Assembly (NCBI RefSeq): GCF_006496635.1 | Contig: NZ_CP022958.1 | Span: 1,736,001 to 1,800,000 of the forward strand | Direction: 5' to 3' | DNA length: 64,000 nt | Source: Azoarcus sp. DD4 | GTDB lineage: Bacteria; Pseudomonadota; Gammaproteobacteria; Burkholderiales; Rhodocyclaceae | Part shown: positions 44,160 through 52,593 of the stretch, piece by piece | Position numbering within the stretch: position 1 is the stretch's first letter | Layout of the letters: every line of letters begins with the position of its first letter | The notes under the pieces: model-generated | Databases searched by the model: none | Told to the model about the DNA's origin: nothing | The model's input: only the letters and a program-made list of their open reading frames with translations | Program-made: the position numbers and the translations under genes

Positions 44160-45029
44160 TCAATCCAGTCGCGCTGCCCTGACCTGGCGGCCCAGGCTGG
44201 CCATTACCGCGGCCTGCGCCGCCCGGTCGGTCCTGGCCCCGGTCAGGAACACGCAGAGGACGACGGGCTGGCCGGTCGGCGTCCAGTAGACGCCCACATC
44301 GTTGGCGGTGCCGTTGTCGCCGGTGCCGGTCTTGTCGGCAAGGCGCCATCCGGCTTCCAGCCCGGCGCGCAGGCGCTCGCCGCTGGTGCGGGTGGCGAGC
44401 ATCCAGTCGGTAAGTTGCTGGCGAGAATGGCTGCCGAGACCGTCGCCCAGCAGCAGGCGGCGCAGGTCGGCACCCATCGCGGCGGGTGTGGTGGTGTCGC
44501 GCGGGTCGCCCGGGCGGGCTTCGTTCAGGTCGGGCTCGTAGCGGTCCAGTCGGGTAAGGCTGTCGCCCTGCGCGCGCAGGAAGGCGTTGAAGGCCTCCAG
44601 TCCGCCCAGCGCGTCGAGCAGCAGGTTGGCCGCCGTGTTGTCGCTGTCCGCGACCGCGGCCTCGCACAGTTGCGCCACGCTCATGCCCGGTCCGTCGGCG
44701 AAGGAGCGGGTCACCGGCGAATATTCGAGCAGATCCTGCCCGGCGAAGCGGATGCGACGGTCGAGGCGCTCCTTGCCTGCATCCACCCGGGCCAGCACCG
44801 CCGCTGCGGCCAGCCACTTGAAGGTGCTGCACATCGGAAAGCGCTCTTCGCTGCGATAAAGAAATTCTTGTCCACTGCGGCCGTCGAACAGGTACATCCC
44901 GAGACGGCCGAAGCTGTCCGCCTCGAGCTTGCGGCAGAGCTCGGCGAGTTGCGGCGGCGCGCCATGGGCGATGCGGGCGCCCAGGGTGAGGCTCAAACTG
45001 CTGATCAGGAGGAAGGTGCGGCGCTTCAT
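44160..45029 (-). CDS. Class A serine beta-lactamase
   Basis: Hydrolyses beta-lactam antibiotics in the periplasm. 289 aa with a signal peptide carrying a twin-arginine-like start (MKRRTFLLISSLSLTLGARI, cut near AHGA). All class A motifs are present: S-x-x-K in MCSTFKWLAAA (Ser70/Lys73), SDN in VADSDNTAANLLL, the omega-loop Glu166 in DRYEPDLNEARPGD and KTG in LADKTGTGDNGTANDVGVYW. Start at ATG 45029; an upstream ATG at 45062 is less likely. A LysR regulator of the AmpR type is divergent 119 bp away. The subgroup is not determined. Confidence 0.95.
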   Translation of the reverse strand: MKRRTFLLISSLSLTLGARIAHGAPPQLAELCRKLEADSFGRLGMYLFDGRSGQEFLYRSEERFPMCSTFKWLAAAAVLARVDAGKERLDRRIRFAGQDLLEYSPVTRSFADGPGMSVAQLCEAAVADSDNTAANLLLDALGGLEAFNAFLRAQGDSLTRLDRYEPDLNEARPGDPRDTTTPAAMGADLRRLLLGDGLGSHSRQQLTDWMLATRTSGERLRAGLEAGWRLADKTGTGDNGTANDVGVYWTPTGQPVVLCVFLTGARTDRAAQAAVMASLGRQVRAARLD

Positions 45030-45148
45030 CGGTCCGGCTCCACGGGAAAATGAAGGGCGCATCCTAGTGGGTGTGTCGAGCTTGCTTCAAACGATGATTT
45101 CGATGGTCACGCATAAGAAAATCTGGGGAGCGGGTCGATAATGCCGGC

Positions 45149-46045
45149 ATGAACATTCCGTTGAACGCCTTGCGAGCCTTCGAGGCCTCGGCCCGCCACC
45201 TCAGTTTCACCCTGGCTGCGCAGGAACTGAACGTCACCCAGGCGGCGGTGAGCCAGCAGGTCAAGAATCTGGAGGCGCGCCTGAACACGTTGCTGTTCCG
45301 CCGTCTGCCGCGGGGGCTGGCGCTGACCGACGAGGGGCTGGCGTTGCTGCCGGCCCTGTCCGATGCCTTCGGGCGCCTGCAGTCGGTGCTGCAGCAGTTC
45401 GAAGGCGGCCGGGTGCGTGAAGTGCTGAACCTCGCCGCGGTGGGCACCTTTGCCGTCGGCTGGCTGATGCCGCGTCTGGCTGCTTTCCGGCAGGCGCATC
45501 CCTTCATCGATCTGCGCCTCTTCACCCATAACAATCGGGTGGACCTGAGCGCCGAGGGCCTGGATTTTGCGATCCGCTACGGTGACGGCGCCTGGCACGG
45601 CATGGGGGCTGAACGCCTGGTGGATGCGCGCATGGCGCCGGTGTGCGCGCCGAGGCTGGCGGCCGCCTTGAAGACTCCGGCCGACCTGCTCGATTGCGAG
45701 CTGCTGCGTTCCTACCGGGCGGACCAGTGGCCGCGCTGGTTCGCCGCTGCAGGACTTGCCGATCCCTTGATCCGTGGGCCGGTGTTCGACTCGTCGCTGG
45801 CGATGGCCGAGGTGGCGGTGCAGGGCCTGGGCGTGGCCCTGTTGCCGGTCGCCATGTTCGAACGCCGGCTGCGTGATGGCCTGCTGGTGCAGCCCTTCGA
45901 GCCGACCGTCAGTACCGGGCAGTACTGGCTGACCTGGCAGAAGTCCCACCCGCACACCCGCGCAATGCGCGAGCTGCATGGCTGGCTGGTCGCGCAATGC
46001 GCGGCTGTCAGCCCCGCCAACGGTGACGAGGTGGTCGATCCGTGA
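45149..46045 (+). CDS. LysR-type regulator, AmpR/GcvA group
   Basis: 298 aa. HTH: NIPLNALRAFEASARHLSFT with LAAQELNVTQAAVSQQVKNL and LFRRLPRGLALTDEG, the AmpR/GcvA signature. The effector domain includes VGTFAVGWLMPRLAAFRQAH and LFTHNNRVDLSAEGLDFAIR, then YGDGAWHGMGAERL, the muropeptide-binding fold in AmpR. Its divergent position next to a class A beta-lactamase gene is the classic inducible-bla arrangement. I could not find a clear AmpR box in the 119-bp gap. Confidence 0.92.
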   Translation: MNIPLNALRAFEASARHLSFTLAAQELNVTQAAVSQQVKNLEARLNTLLFRRLPRGLALTDEGLALLPALSDAFGRLQSVLQQFEGGRVREVLNLAAVGTFAVGWLMPRLAAFRQAHPFIDLRLFTHNNRVDLSAEGLDFAIRYGDGAWHGMGAERLVDARMAPVCAPRLAAALKTPADLLDCELLRSYRADQWPRWFAAAGLADPLIRGPVFDSSLAMAEVAVQGLGVALLPVAMFERRLRDGLLVQPFEPTVSTGQYWLTWQKSHPHTRAMRELHGWLVAQCAAVSPANGDEVVDP

Positions 46046-46086
46046 GCGGCACCGCCCGCAGGGCTGATGCGGGCGGTATTCCTCGG

Positions 46087-46926
46087 TCAGGCCGGGCGGC
46101 CGCTTTCCTGCCGGGCGGATGCGATGAAGGCCGACACCAGGCCGGCGATGTCCTCGGGGCGTTCGCGGTGCGGCACATGGTAGGTGTCGGGGATGATCTC
46201 GACACGCGCGGGCCCGGCGCAGAGCTCGCCTATCATCTCGGGGTGGCGCGTGGTGCCGTACTCGTCGTGGATGCCGTGAATGGCCAGCACCGGACAGCTC
46301 ACCCGCGGCAGGACGGGTGTGAGCGACCACGAGGCGAAGTCCGGATGCAGCCAGGATTCGGTCCAGGCGGCGAGCACCCAGCGGGCTTTGTCGCCGTGGT
46401 ACTTCTCCAGCCGCTGGACCTGCGTTGTGTCCTTGAACTGTTCCTTCGCCGCCGCGATGTTGCGCAGCGTGAGTTCTTCCGGAAAGACCTGCGCCGACTC
46501 GGTGATCAGCGCCTCGCAATCCGCGGCGAACTCGGCCGCGCAATTGACGGCCATGCCGCCGCCGACGCTGTGGCCGAAGGCGACGAAGCGCTGGATGCCG
46601 AGTTGGGCGCGCACAGCCGGGAAGTAGGTCTTCGCCTCGTCGGCAATGAAGTCGAGCGCGGGCTGGCCGGCGCGCGCGTCGGAGCGGCCGAACCCGAGCC
46701 TGTCGTAGGCGACGACCCGGCGTCCGGTGAGCGCGCTCAGTCGTGCCGGGAAGTCGCGCCACAGATCGACGCAACCGAGCGAGTCGTGAAACAGCACGAT
46801 GGGCGCTTCGGCCGCTGCCATGGCCGGACCGCCGGATGGCGTCCAGCTGCGCGCGAACAGTCGTCCGTGCTCGTGTTCGACCCAGCTGTCGTGGTGGGAG
46901 ACGTTGGGGCTGGTGGGGTCTGACAT
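46087..46926 (-). CDS. Alpha/beta-hydrolase
   Basis: 279 aa with the alpha/beta-hydrolase fold. The oxyanion region is IVLFHDSLGCVDLWRDFPAR, the nucleophile Ser is in VAFGHSVGGGMAV (GxSxG), the acid follows in VLAIHGIHDEYG and the His in IIPDTYHVPHRERPED. The substrate is unknown; esterases, peroxidases and lactonases share this pattern. An 18-bp perfect palindrome lies 130 bp upstream of the start, and the same arms occur before the SDR at 61210. Convergent with the ampR-type gene. Confidence 0.9.
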   Translation of the reverse strand: MSDPTSPNVSHHDSWVEHEHGRLFARSWTPSGGPAMAAAEAPIVLFHDSLGCVDLWRDFPARLSALTGRRVVAYDRLGFGRSDARAGQPALDFIADEAKTYFPAVRAQLGIQRFVAFGHSVGGGMAVNCAAEFAADCEALITESAQVFPEELTLRNIAAAKEQFKDTTQVQRLEKYHGDKARWVLAAWTESWLHPDFASWSLTPVLPRVSCPVLAIHGIHDEYGTTRHPEMIGELCAGPARVEIIPDTYHVPHRERPEDIAGLVSAFIASARQESGRPA

Positions 46927-47055
46927 GGTCTTGTTCTCTATGAGTGCGTTGCCGCGGCGTCTCGCGCCGTCCGGATAGGCAGGGGCGGATGCAGGGCGGA
47001 ACGAGCGCATCCGCTCCGTGCCGGTGAAGCTGCGCCAGTGTCGATTTTTGTTCGC

Positions 47056-47073
47056 GTTGACGTTAACGTCAAC
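47056..47073. promoter_or_regulatory. Operator GTTGACGTTAACGTCAAC
   Basis: Perfect 18-bp palindrome in the control region of the alpha/beta-hydrolase gene, overlapping the last codons of yigZ. The arms GTTGACGT and ACGTCAAC recur exactly at 61135-61152. Confidence 0.75.
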
Positions 47074-47716
47074 AAATTCCTGCGGCCCCGCCCGGTGCCC
47101 GGCGAAGCGGCATGTCGGTGGCCGACTCCGAGGCAGCCGGCCACACGATGCGCCCCTGTCCGGCCTCCTGCAGTCGCGCCAGCAGGGCAGGGGCGTGTTC
47201 TTCCGGCAGGCTGAAGACCAGTTCGACCAAGGCGTCGTGGCGGACCTCTTCCAGGGCCGCCCCGGCCATGTCGAGTTCGCGCCGCAGGCGGCCTTCCAGC
47301 GCGTAGGGTACGGCGCAGCGGAGCGTGCGCCGGCGCACGATGGCCACCTTGGTGGCGCCGAGCAGGGCCTGCGCGACACAGTCGGTATATGCCCGGACCA
47401 AGCCGCCGGCCCCGAGCTTTACCCCGCCGAAGTAGCGCACCACGGTCGCCAGCACGCCCTCCAGATCCTGATGGCGCAGCACATCCAGCATTGGCCGTCC
47501 CGCCGTTCCGGATGGCTCGCCGTCGTCGACGGCGGCCGATTGCCCACCCGCCAGCAAGGCCCAGCACACGTGCGCGGCGCCCGGATGCGCGGCACGCAAG
47601 CCGGCCACGACCTGTTGTGCGGCAGCGCGATCGGTCATCGGCTGGACGCACGCGATGAAGCGGCTCTTCTTGATCAGGAGTTCGCTATGGGCGGCGGAGG
47701 AAAGTGTCTGCGGCAT
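47069..47716 (-). CDS. yigZ: YigZ/IMPACT-family protein
   Basis: 215 aa of the IMPACT family (UPF0029). N-terminal SELLIKKSRFIACVQPMTDR, then the hallmark DDGEPSGTAGRPMLDVLRHQ and TVVRYFGGVKLGAGGLVRAY, followed by the C-terminal ferredoxin-like domain. The family binds nucleic acids or acts in translation control in eukaryotes; bacterial function is unknown. The start overlaps the 3' end of the neighbouring LysR gene by 32 bp. Confidence 0.93.
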   Translation of the reverse strand: MPQTLSSAAHSELLIKKSRFIACVQPMTDRAAAQQVVAGLRAAHPGAAHVCWALLAGGQSAAVDDGEPSGTAGRPMLDVLRHQDLEGVLATVVRYFGGVKLGAGGLVRAYTDCVAQALLGATKVAIVRRRTLRCAVPYALEGRLRRELDMAGAALEEVRHDALVELVFSLPEEHAPALLARLQEAGQGRIVWPAASESATDMPLRRAPGGAAGIC

Positions 47717-48587
47717 GGTCGGGCGGGTCTGATTCTCTGGCAGGCAAGGATGCGAACACGTGGTCGATGAAGGCGCGCAGGCGGCCAAGGTGGCGCAGGT
47801 CGCGATGGTAGCCGACGTAGACGGTCCGGCCCGGTGGCGTTTCGCCCAGGTCGATGCGGGAGATTGCCGGAATACGGTCCGCCAGCAGGCAGGGCAGCAC
47901 GGCGATGCCGGCGCCGGCGATGCACTGCGTCGCCTGCGCCTCCCGGCTGTTGCTGGTGAAGCCGACGCGCGCATTGGGCAGGCGCTTTCGCAACCACTGA
48001 GCGTCGGGAATGTCGGCAAAGGCGGCGTCCATGGTGATCAGCACGCAAGCGGTGCCGTCGCCGGGCGAGGGCCGGGGCAGCTGCGGAGCCGCATAGACGG
48101 CGTAATCGAGCTGCATGAGCGGGCGCTGCACGACGTCGGGCTCGTCGAAGGGCTTGATGCGGAAGGCCAGATCGGCCTCGCGTCGCGCCAGGCTGAACAG
48201 CCGGCTGTCGGTGATCAGCTCCACCGACACGCCGGCGTGCAGCTTGCGAAAGCCCGCCACGATGGGGCTGAGGATGTGCGCGCCGAACCAGTCGGACGAA
48301 GAGATGCGTAGCAGGCCTTCGAGTGCCTGAGTCTGGCCGGCCAGGCGACGTTCCAGCGTCAGGGCGGCCTCTTCCATCTGCTCGGCGTGGGCGAGCACTA
48401 CGCGGCCTTCGTCGGTGAGGATGAAACCATCGCTCGTCCGCTGAAACAGGGCGTGGTCGACGGCCGCTTCCAGTGCCCGCAGGCGCCGACCCATGGTGGG
48501 CTGGGTCTGCCCCGTCAGGCGTGCCGCGCCGCTCAGCGTGCCGCTACGCGCTATGGCGAGAAAGGTCTTGAGGTCGCTCCACTCCAT
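47685..48587 (-). CDS. LysR-type transcriptional regulator
   Basis: 300 aa. HTH: EWSDLKTFLAIARSGTLSGA with ARLTGQTQPTMGRRLRALE and LFQRTSDGFILTDEGR. Effector domain with SSSDWFGAHILSPIVAGFR and a hydrophobic C-terminal part. I chose ATG 48587 because GGAG precedes it and the family starts at MEWSDLKTF; an ATG at 48608 would add seven residues. Divergent from the quinone-oxidoreductase gene; the gap holds three short palindromes. Confidence 0.9.
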   Translation of the reverse strand: MEWSDLKTFLAIARSGTLSGAARLTGQTQPTMGRRLRALEAAVDHALFQRTSDGFILTDEGRVVLAHAEQMEEAALTLERRLAGQTQALEGLLRISSSDWFGAHILSPIVAGFRKLHAGVSVELITDSRLFSLARREADLAFRIKPFDEPDVVQRPLMQLDYAVYAAPQLPRPSPGDGTACVLITMDAAFADIPDAQWLRKRLPNARVGFTSNSREAQATQCIAGAGIAVLPCLLADRIPAISRIDLGETPPGRTVYVGYHRDLRHLGRLRAFIDHVFASLPARESDPPDHAADTFLRRP

Positions 48588-48602
48588 GGCTTGCTCCGGG
48601 TT

Positions 48603-48658
48603 ATGCATTGGTGCATGAAAGATATGCGATATCTTGGATTTTCATTCATTTATGAATG
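48603..48658. promoter_or_regulatory. Cluster of three perfect short palindromes in the LysR/oxidoreductase divergent gap
   Basis: ATGCA-TTGG-TGCAT (48603-48616), GATAT-GCG-ATATC (48621-48633) and CATTCAT-TT-ATGAATG (48643-48658). These are likely regulator sites for one or both divergent genes. Confidence 0.55.
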
Positions 48659-48700
48659 GAAAAGAATGGCTCCAGGATCAATCACAACGGAGTCACGATC

Positions 48701-49708
48701 ATGGAAAGGACGACCACCATGCAGGCCCTCTACATCGAAGAAGTGGACGGCCCCTTCATGCGCCGCGAACTTGCGCTGCCCGCGGCGGGCGCCGGCGAAG
48801 TGCTGGTGCGCATCGCCGCCAGCAGTGTCAATCCCCTCGATACCAAGATCCGCGCCGGCCGTGCCGAGCATGCGCGTCATCCACTCCCGGCCGTGTTGGG
48901 CATCGACCTCGCCGGCATGGTGGTGGCGGTGGGCGAGGGCGTCACGCACTTCCAGCCGGGCGATGCCGTGTTCGGCATGACGGGCGGCGTCGGCGGCGTA
49001 CAGGGTTCGCTGGCCGAATATGCGGCCGTGGATGCCAGACTCCTGGCACACAAACCGGCCAGGCTCTCGATGCGGGAGGCTGCCGCACTGCCGCTGATCT
49101 TCATCACGGCCTGGGAAGGCCTGGTCGACCGCGCCCGAGCGGGTGCCGGCAATAAGGTGCTCGTGCATGGCGGCGCGGGCGGTGTGGGCCACATTGCGGT
49201 GCAGCTCGCCAAGGCTCGCGGGGCCGAGGTGTATGCCACGGTATCGGCCGACGACATGGCGACGGTGGCGGCTTACGGCGCAACGCCGATCGACTATCGG
49301 GCGCAGTCTGTCGCCGACTATGTACGGCAACATACGGCGGGGGACGGTTTCGACATCGTCTATGACACGGTAGGCGGCGCGACCCTGGACACCTCCTTCC
49401 AGGCGGTCCGCAGCTACCACGGTCATGTGGTGAGCTGCCTGGGCTGGGGGACGCATGCCCTGGCGCCGCTATCCTTCCGTGGCGCCACCTACTCGGGGGT
49501 CTTTACCCTGCTGCCGCTGCTGACCGGCCGGGGGCGCGCACATCACGGCCGGATCCTGGCCGAGGCCGCCCGCCTCGCGGACGCCGGCCTGCTTCGGCCC
49601 AATGTCGATGCGCGCCGCTTCGATCTCTCCACCGTCGATGAGGCACATGCCTTGCTGACCGGGGGCCGCGCCAACGGCAAAGTGGTGGTGGATGTTCTGG
49701 CGTCCTGA
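48701..49708 (+). CDS. Zinc-type quinone oxidoreductase / NADPH-dependent MDR protein
   Basis: 335-aa medium-chain dehydrogenase/reductase of the quinone-oxidoreductase group. It shows ASSVNPLDTKIRAGRAEHAR, PAVLGIDLAGMVVAVGEGV, FQPGDAVFGMTGG, a Rossmann VLVHGGAGGVGHIAVQLAK and FDIVYDTVGGATLD. No zinc-ligand set is visible, so it is the zinc-free type. ATG 48701 has CGGAG upstream; ATG 48719 is also possible. It is probably induced by the divergent LysR protein in response to an electrophile or quinone; this is inference. Confidence 0.9.
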   Translation: MERTTTMQALYIEEVDGPFMRRELALPAAGAGEVLVRIAASSVNPLDTKIRAGRAEHARHPLPAVLGIDLAGMVVAVGEGVTHFQPGDAVFGMTGGVGGVQGSLAEYAAVDARLLAHKPARLSMREAAALPLIFITAWEGLVDRARAGAGNKVLVHGGAGGVGHIAVQLAKARGAEVYATVSADDMATVAAYGATPIDYRAQSVADYVRQHTAGDGFDIVYDTVGGATLDTSFQAVRSYHGHVVSCLGWGTHALAPLSFRGATYSGVFTLLPLLTGRGRAHHGRILAEAARLADAGLLRPNVDARRFDLSTVDEAHALLTGGRANGKVVVDVLAS

Positions 49709-49796
49709 GCGGACCCTGCGAGGCCGGCGGCACACCCTGTTCCGGTCGGCTGAAGCGAATGCGCGGATGTGGGCAGGCGCGACGAGGTGGAAACGA

Positions 49797-49823
49797 AAAA
49801 AGCCCCTGATCGCTCAGGGGCTT
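49797..49823 (-). terminator. Rho-independent terminator after tRNA-Ser
   Basis: On the minus strand AAGCCCCTGA-GCGA-TCAGGGGCTT is followed by a T run (A residues at 49797-49801 on the plus strand). It ends the tRNA-Ser transcript. Confidence 0.9.
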
Positions 49824-49835
49824 CATTCTGAATAG

Positions 49836-49925
<90 letters not shown>

Positions 49926-50084
49926 GCGTCCCGCCGACGCCGGGGCGTCTTGAGGAGCGCGCATTATACGCAGGGTTTTGGCGAAGTGTTGGATTTTTAT
50001 GGGCGTAGGTCGAAATTCCCGTGCGATCGATCCGCATGGGCACATTGCCGGGCGGGCGCGGCTCAAGCAGAATCAGCGTCCCTT

Positions 50085-51491
50085 ATGCGGACATGCATCG
50101 TGCTTCGTATCCTTTTCTGTCTTCTGCTTGCGGTGATGATGGCCGGTTGCGCGCCCGAGAAGTCGGCGCGCATCGCCGATTTTCGCACCCTCGGCGAACT
50201 CAGGGTGGCGACCCGCATGGACGCCGTGTCCTACCGGGTCGAGGCCGACGGGACGGTATCGGGCTTCGAGTACGACCTGTTGATGAGGCTGGGCGAGACG
50301 CTGGGCGTGCCGGTGCGCTTCATCGTTTATCCGGATTCACTGCGTGCGATGGATGCGGTGATCAATGGCGAGGCTCATCTCGCCGCTGCCGGTCTCGCCC
50401 GCAATGATCGCCTGCCGCTGCGCTGGTCGGCTCCGTTGCGCGAGCTGGACTACGTGCTTGCCGGCAAGGCCGATGCCGCCGAGATCGACCGGGAGTCGGA
50501 TCTCGGCGGCCACAAGGTCAGCGTGCGCCGCGGTTCGCTGCCGGCGGATGCGCTGGAGCGCATCCGTCAGCGCGTGCCGGACCTGCAGGTCCACTATCCG
50601 CACCGCGCCGGCGACCAGGATCTGCTGCAACAGCTGGCCGAAGGCAGCTTGGATCTGGTTGCGACCGACCGGGTGCACTATGCGCTGGCTGCGCGAATAC
50701 ACCCGGCGCTGGCCATCGTCTACGATCTGCCGATCAAGTCGCACATTGCCTGGGCGATGCCGCGCGACCACGATGCCGATCTCGGCAGGACGGTGGAGGG
50801 CTTTCTGGCCGATGCGGCCGGCAACGGCCTGATCGCCCGCGTTGCCGATCGCTATTTCGGCCACGTGCGCAGACTCAACGACGTGGATATCGAAACCTTC
50901 CTCGGTCGGGTCCAGGAGCGCCTGCCGCGCTTCCGGTCGCATTTCCAGGAAGCGCAGGCCCGTACCGGCATCGACTGGCGCTACCTCGCCGCGCTGTCCT
51001 ACCAGGAGTCGCACTGGGATCCGCTCGCGACCTCGCGCACCGGTGTGCGCGGCATCATGATGCTGACGGTCGATACCGCCGATCGTCTCGGCGTCGCGGA
51101 CCGGCTGGATGCGCGTCAAAGCATTCTCGGCGGTGCGCGCTACCTGGCGATGATCCGCGAACAGTTGCCGGACGAGATCGCCGAGCCGGACCGTTCCTGG
51201 ATGGCGACGGCAGCCTACAACCTGGGCATGGGGCACATGAACGGCGCCCGCGCCATCGCCCGCAAGCTGGGCAAGGACGACGCTTCGTGGTGGGAGATGA
51301 AGTCGGTGCTGCCGCTGCTGTCGCGCCAGGATTACGCCGCGCGGCTGAAGTCCGGCCCGGCGCGCGGCGGCGAAGCGGTGATCATGACCGAGAACATCCG
51401 CAACTATCACGACATCCTGATGCGGATCGAAGCCCCCTTCGATGCACGCAAGGCGGTGCCCAAGCTGCGCCTGTCGGCCAGCGGCTGGTAG
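50085..51491 (+). CDS. mltF: Membrane-bound lytic murein transglycosylase F
   Basis: Cuts peptidoglycan to 1,6-anhydromuropeptides in the periplasm. 468 aa: a lipoprotein signal (VLRILFCLLLAVMMAGC, lipobox MAGC), an ABC-type solute-binding domain (FRTLGELRVATRMDAVSYRV, EYDLLMRLGETLGVPVRF) and a C-terminal SLT domain with the catalytic Glu in AALSYQESHWDPLATSRTGV, GIMMLTVDTA and AAYNLGMGHM. Both domains are intact. It lies downstream of tRNA-Ser in the opposite direction and is convergent with the amino-acid transporter genes. Confidence 0.94.
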   Translation: MRTCIVLRILFCLLLAVMMAGCAPEKSARIADFRTLGELRVATRMDAVSYRVEADGTVSGFEYDLLMRLGETLGVPVRFIVYPDSLRAMDAVINGEAHLAAAGLARNDRLPLRWSAPLRELDYVLAGKADAAEIDRESDLGGHKVSVRRGSLPADALERIRQRVPDLQVHYPHRAGDQDLLQQLAEGSLDLVATDRVHYALAARIHPALAIVYDLPIKSHIAWAMPRDHDADLGRTVEGFLADAAGNGLIARVADRYFGHVRRLNDVDIETFLGRVQERLPRFRSHFQEAQARTGIDWRYLAALSYQESHWDPLATSRTGVRGIMMLTVDTADRLGVADRLDARQSILGGARYLAMIREQLPDEIAEPDRSWMATAAYNLGMGHMNGARAIARKLGKDDASWWEMKSVLPLLSRQDYAARLKSGPARGGEAVIMTENIRNYHDILMRIEAPFDARKAVPKLRLSASGW

Positions 51492-51504
51492 CGGGTGGGC
51501 CGGC

Positions 51505-52593
51505 CTAGCCGGCCTGGGGGCGCTCCAGCCGCCGGCTGGCGCGCGAAAGCGCGAAGCAGCCCGTCCAGTAGATCGCGCCTATGAAGACGTAGCCCTCGAG
51601 CTGATAGCTGCGCCATTCGGCATCGCCCGCCAGCGCGATTTCGAGCGCGCCGGTCAGTTCGTAGAGGCTGACGACCACCACCAGCGAGGTGTCCTTGAAC
51701 AGGTTGATGAAGCTGTTGGCGATCGACGGCGTCGCGTTGCGCAGCGCCTGCGGCAGCAGGATGTGACGCTGGGTCTGCCACCAGCCCAGGCCCAGCGCGG
51801 CGGCGGCCTGGCGCTGACCGTCGGAGATGGCCAGCAGTGCGCCGCGGATCGCCTCGGCGAGGTAGGCGGCGGCGAACAGCGTGATCGCCACCTGCACGCG
51901 GAACAGCACATCCACCTGCCAGTCGGCCGGCAGCAGCAGCGGCACCAGGAAGGAGGCGAGGAAGAGTGCCGGCACCAGCGGCACGCTGCGGATCAGCTCC
52001 ACATACACCGAACACACCGCGCGCATCGCCGGTAGCGGTCCGCTGCGGCCGAGCGCCAGCGCGATGGCGAGCGGGAAGGCGGTAGCGATGCCGCCCACCG
52101 CCAGCATCAGCGTCAGCGGCAGGCCACCCCACAGTTCGGTGGGCACCGGCGCCAGCCCGGCGAGGCCGCCACCCATCAGCAAGGGGAACAGCGCCAGGGC
52201 GGCCAGCCAGGCAGCGCCGACGAGGCGCCAGCGCCGGGCGCCCGTTGCGCTGGGCCGCCGGCCGGCGGCAAGCAGTGTCAACGCGATGGCGACGAGCAGG
52301 ACCAGCGTCGCCAGCAGAGGGCGCCACTGCGCATCGTAGGGGTAGCGGCCGAACAGGATGGCACGGTGCTTCTCGGCGATCACGCCCCAGCAGGCGCCGC
52401 GGGCTGCCTCGCAGCGTACGGTGTCCGCCACCCACACCGCATCGACTACGGCCCAGCCGATCAGGCGCTGGCCGAGGAAGAGCAGCAGGGCGAGGATGAC
52501 GAGCGTGGCGAGCGACGACCATGGGCCGTCGAACAAGCGGCTGCGCAGGCTGGCGACTAAACCGCGGCGCGGGGCAAGGGAGGCGGTTCTCAT
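51505..52593 (-). CDS. aapM: Polar amino-acid ABC transporter permease (AapM/YhdY type)
   Basis: 362 aa inner-membrane permease. About eight hydrophobic segments, with the binding-protein-dependent transport domain at the C-terminus: PLTLMLAVGGIATAFPLAIA, VYVELIRSVPLVPALFLAS, and the EAA loop AIRGALLAISDGQRQAAAALGLG region. It is longer than simple His/Gln permeases, as in AapM. The start overlaps the 3' end of the AapQ gene by 4 bp. The ATPase gene (aapP) that usually follows is missing here; mltF is convergent 13 bp away. Confidence 0.9.
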   Translation of the reverse strand: MRTASLAPRRGLVASLRSRLFDGPWSSLATLVILALLLFLGQRLIGWAVVDAVWVADTVRCEAARGACWGVIAEKHRAILFGRYPYDAQWRPLLATLVLLVAIALTLLAAGRRPSATGARRWRLVGAAWLAALALFPLLMGGGLAGLAPVPTELWGGLPLTLMLAVGGIATAFPLAIALALGRSGPLPAMRAVCSVYVELIRSVPLVPALFLASFLVPLLLPADWQVDVLFRVQVAITLFAAAYLAEAIRGALLAISDGQRQAAAALGLGWWQTQRHILLPQALRNATPSIANSFINLFKDTSLVVVVSLYELTGALEIALAGDAEWRSYQLEGYVFIGAIYWTGCFALSRASRRLERPQAG

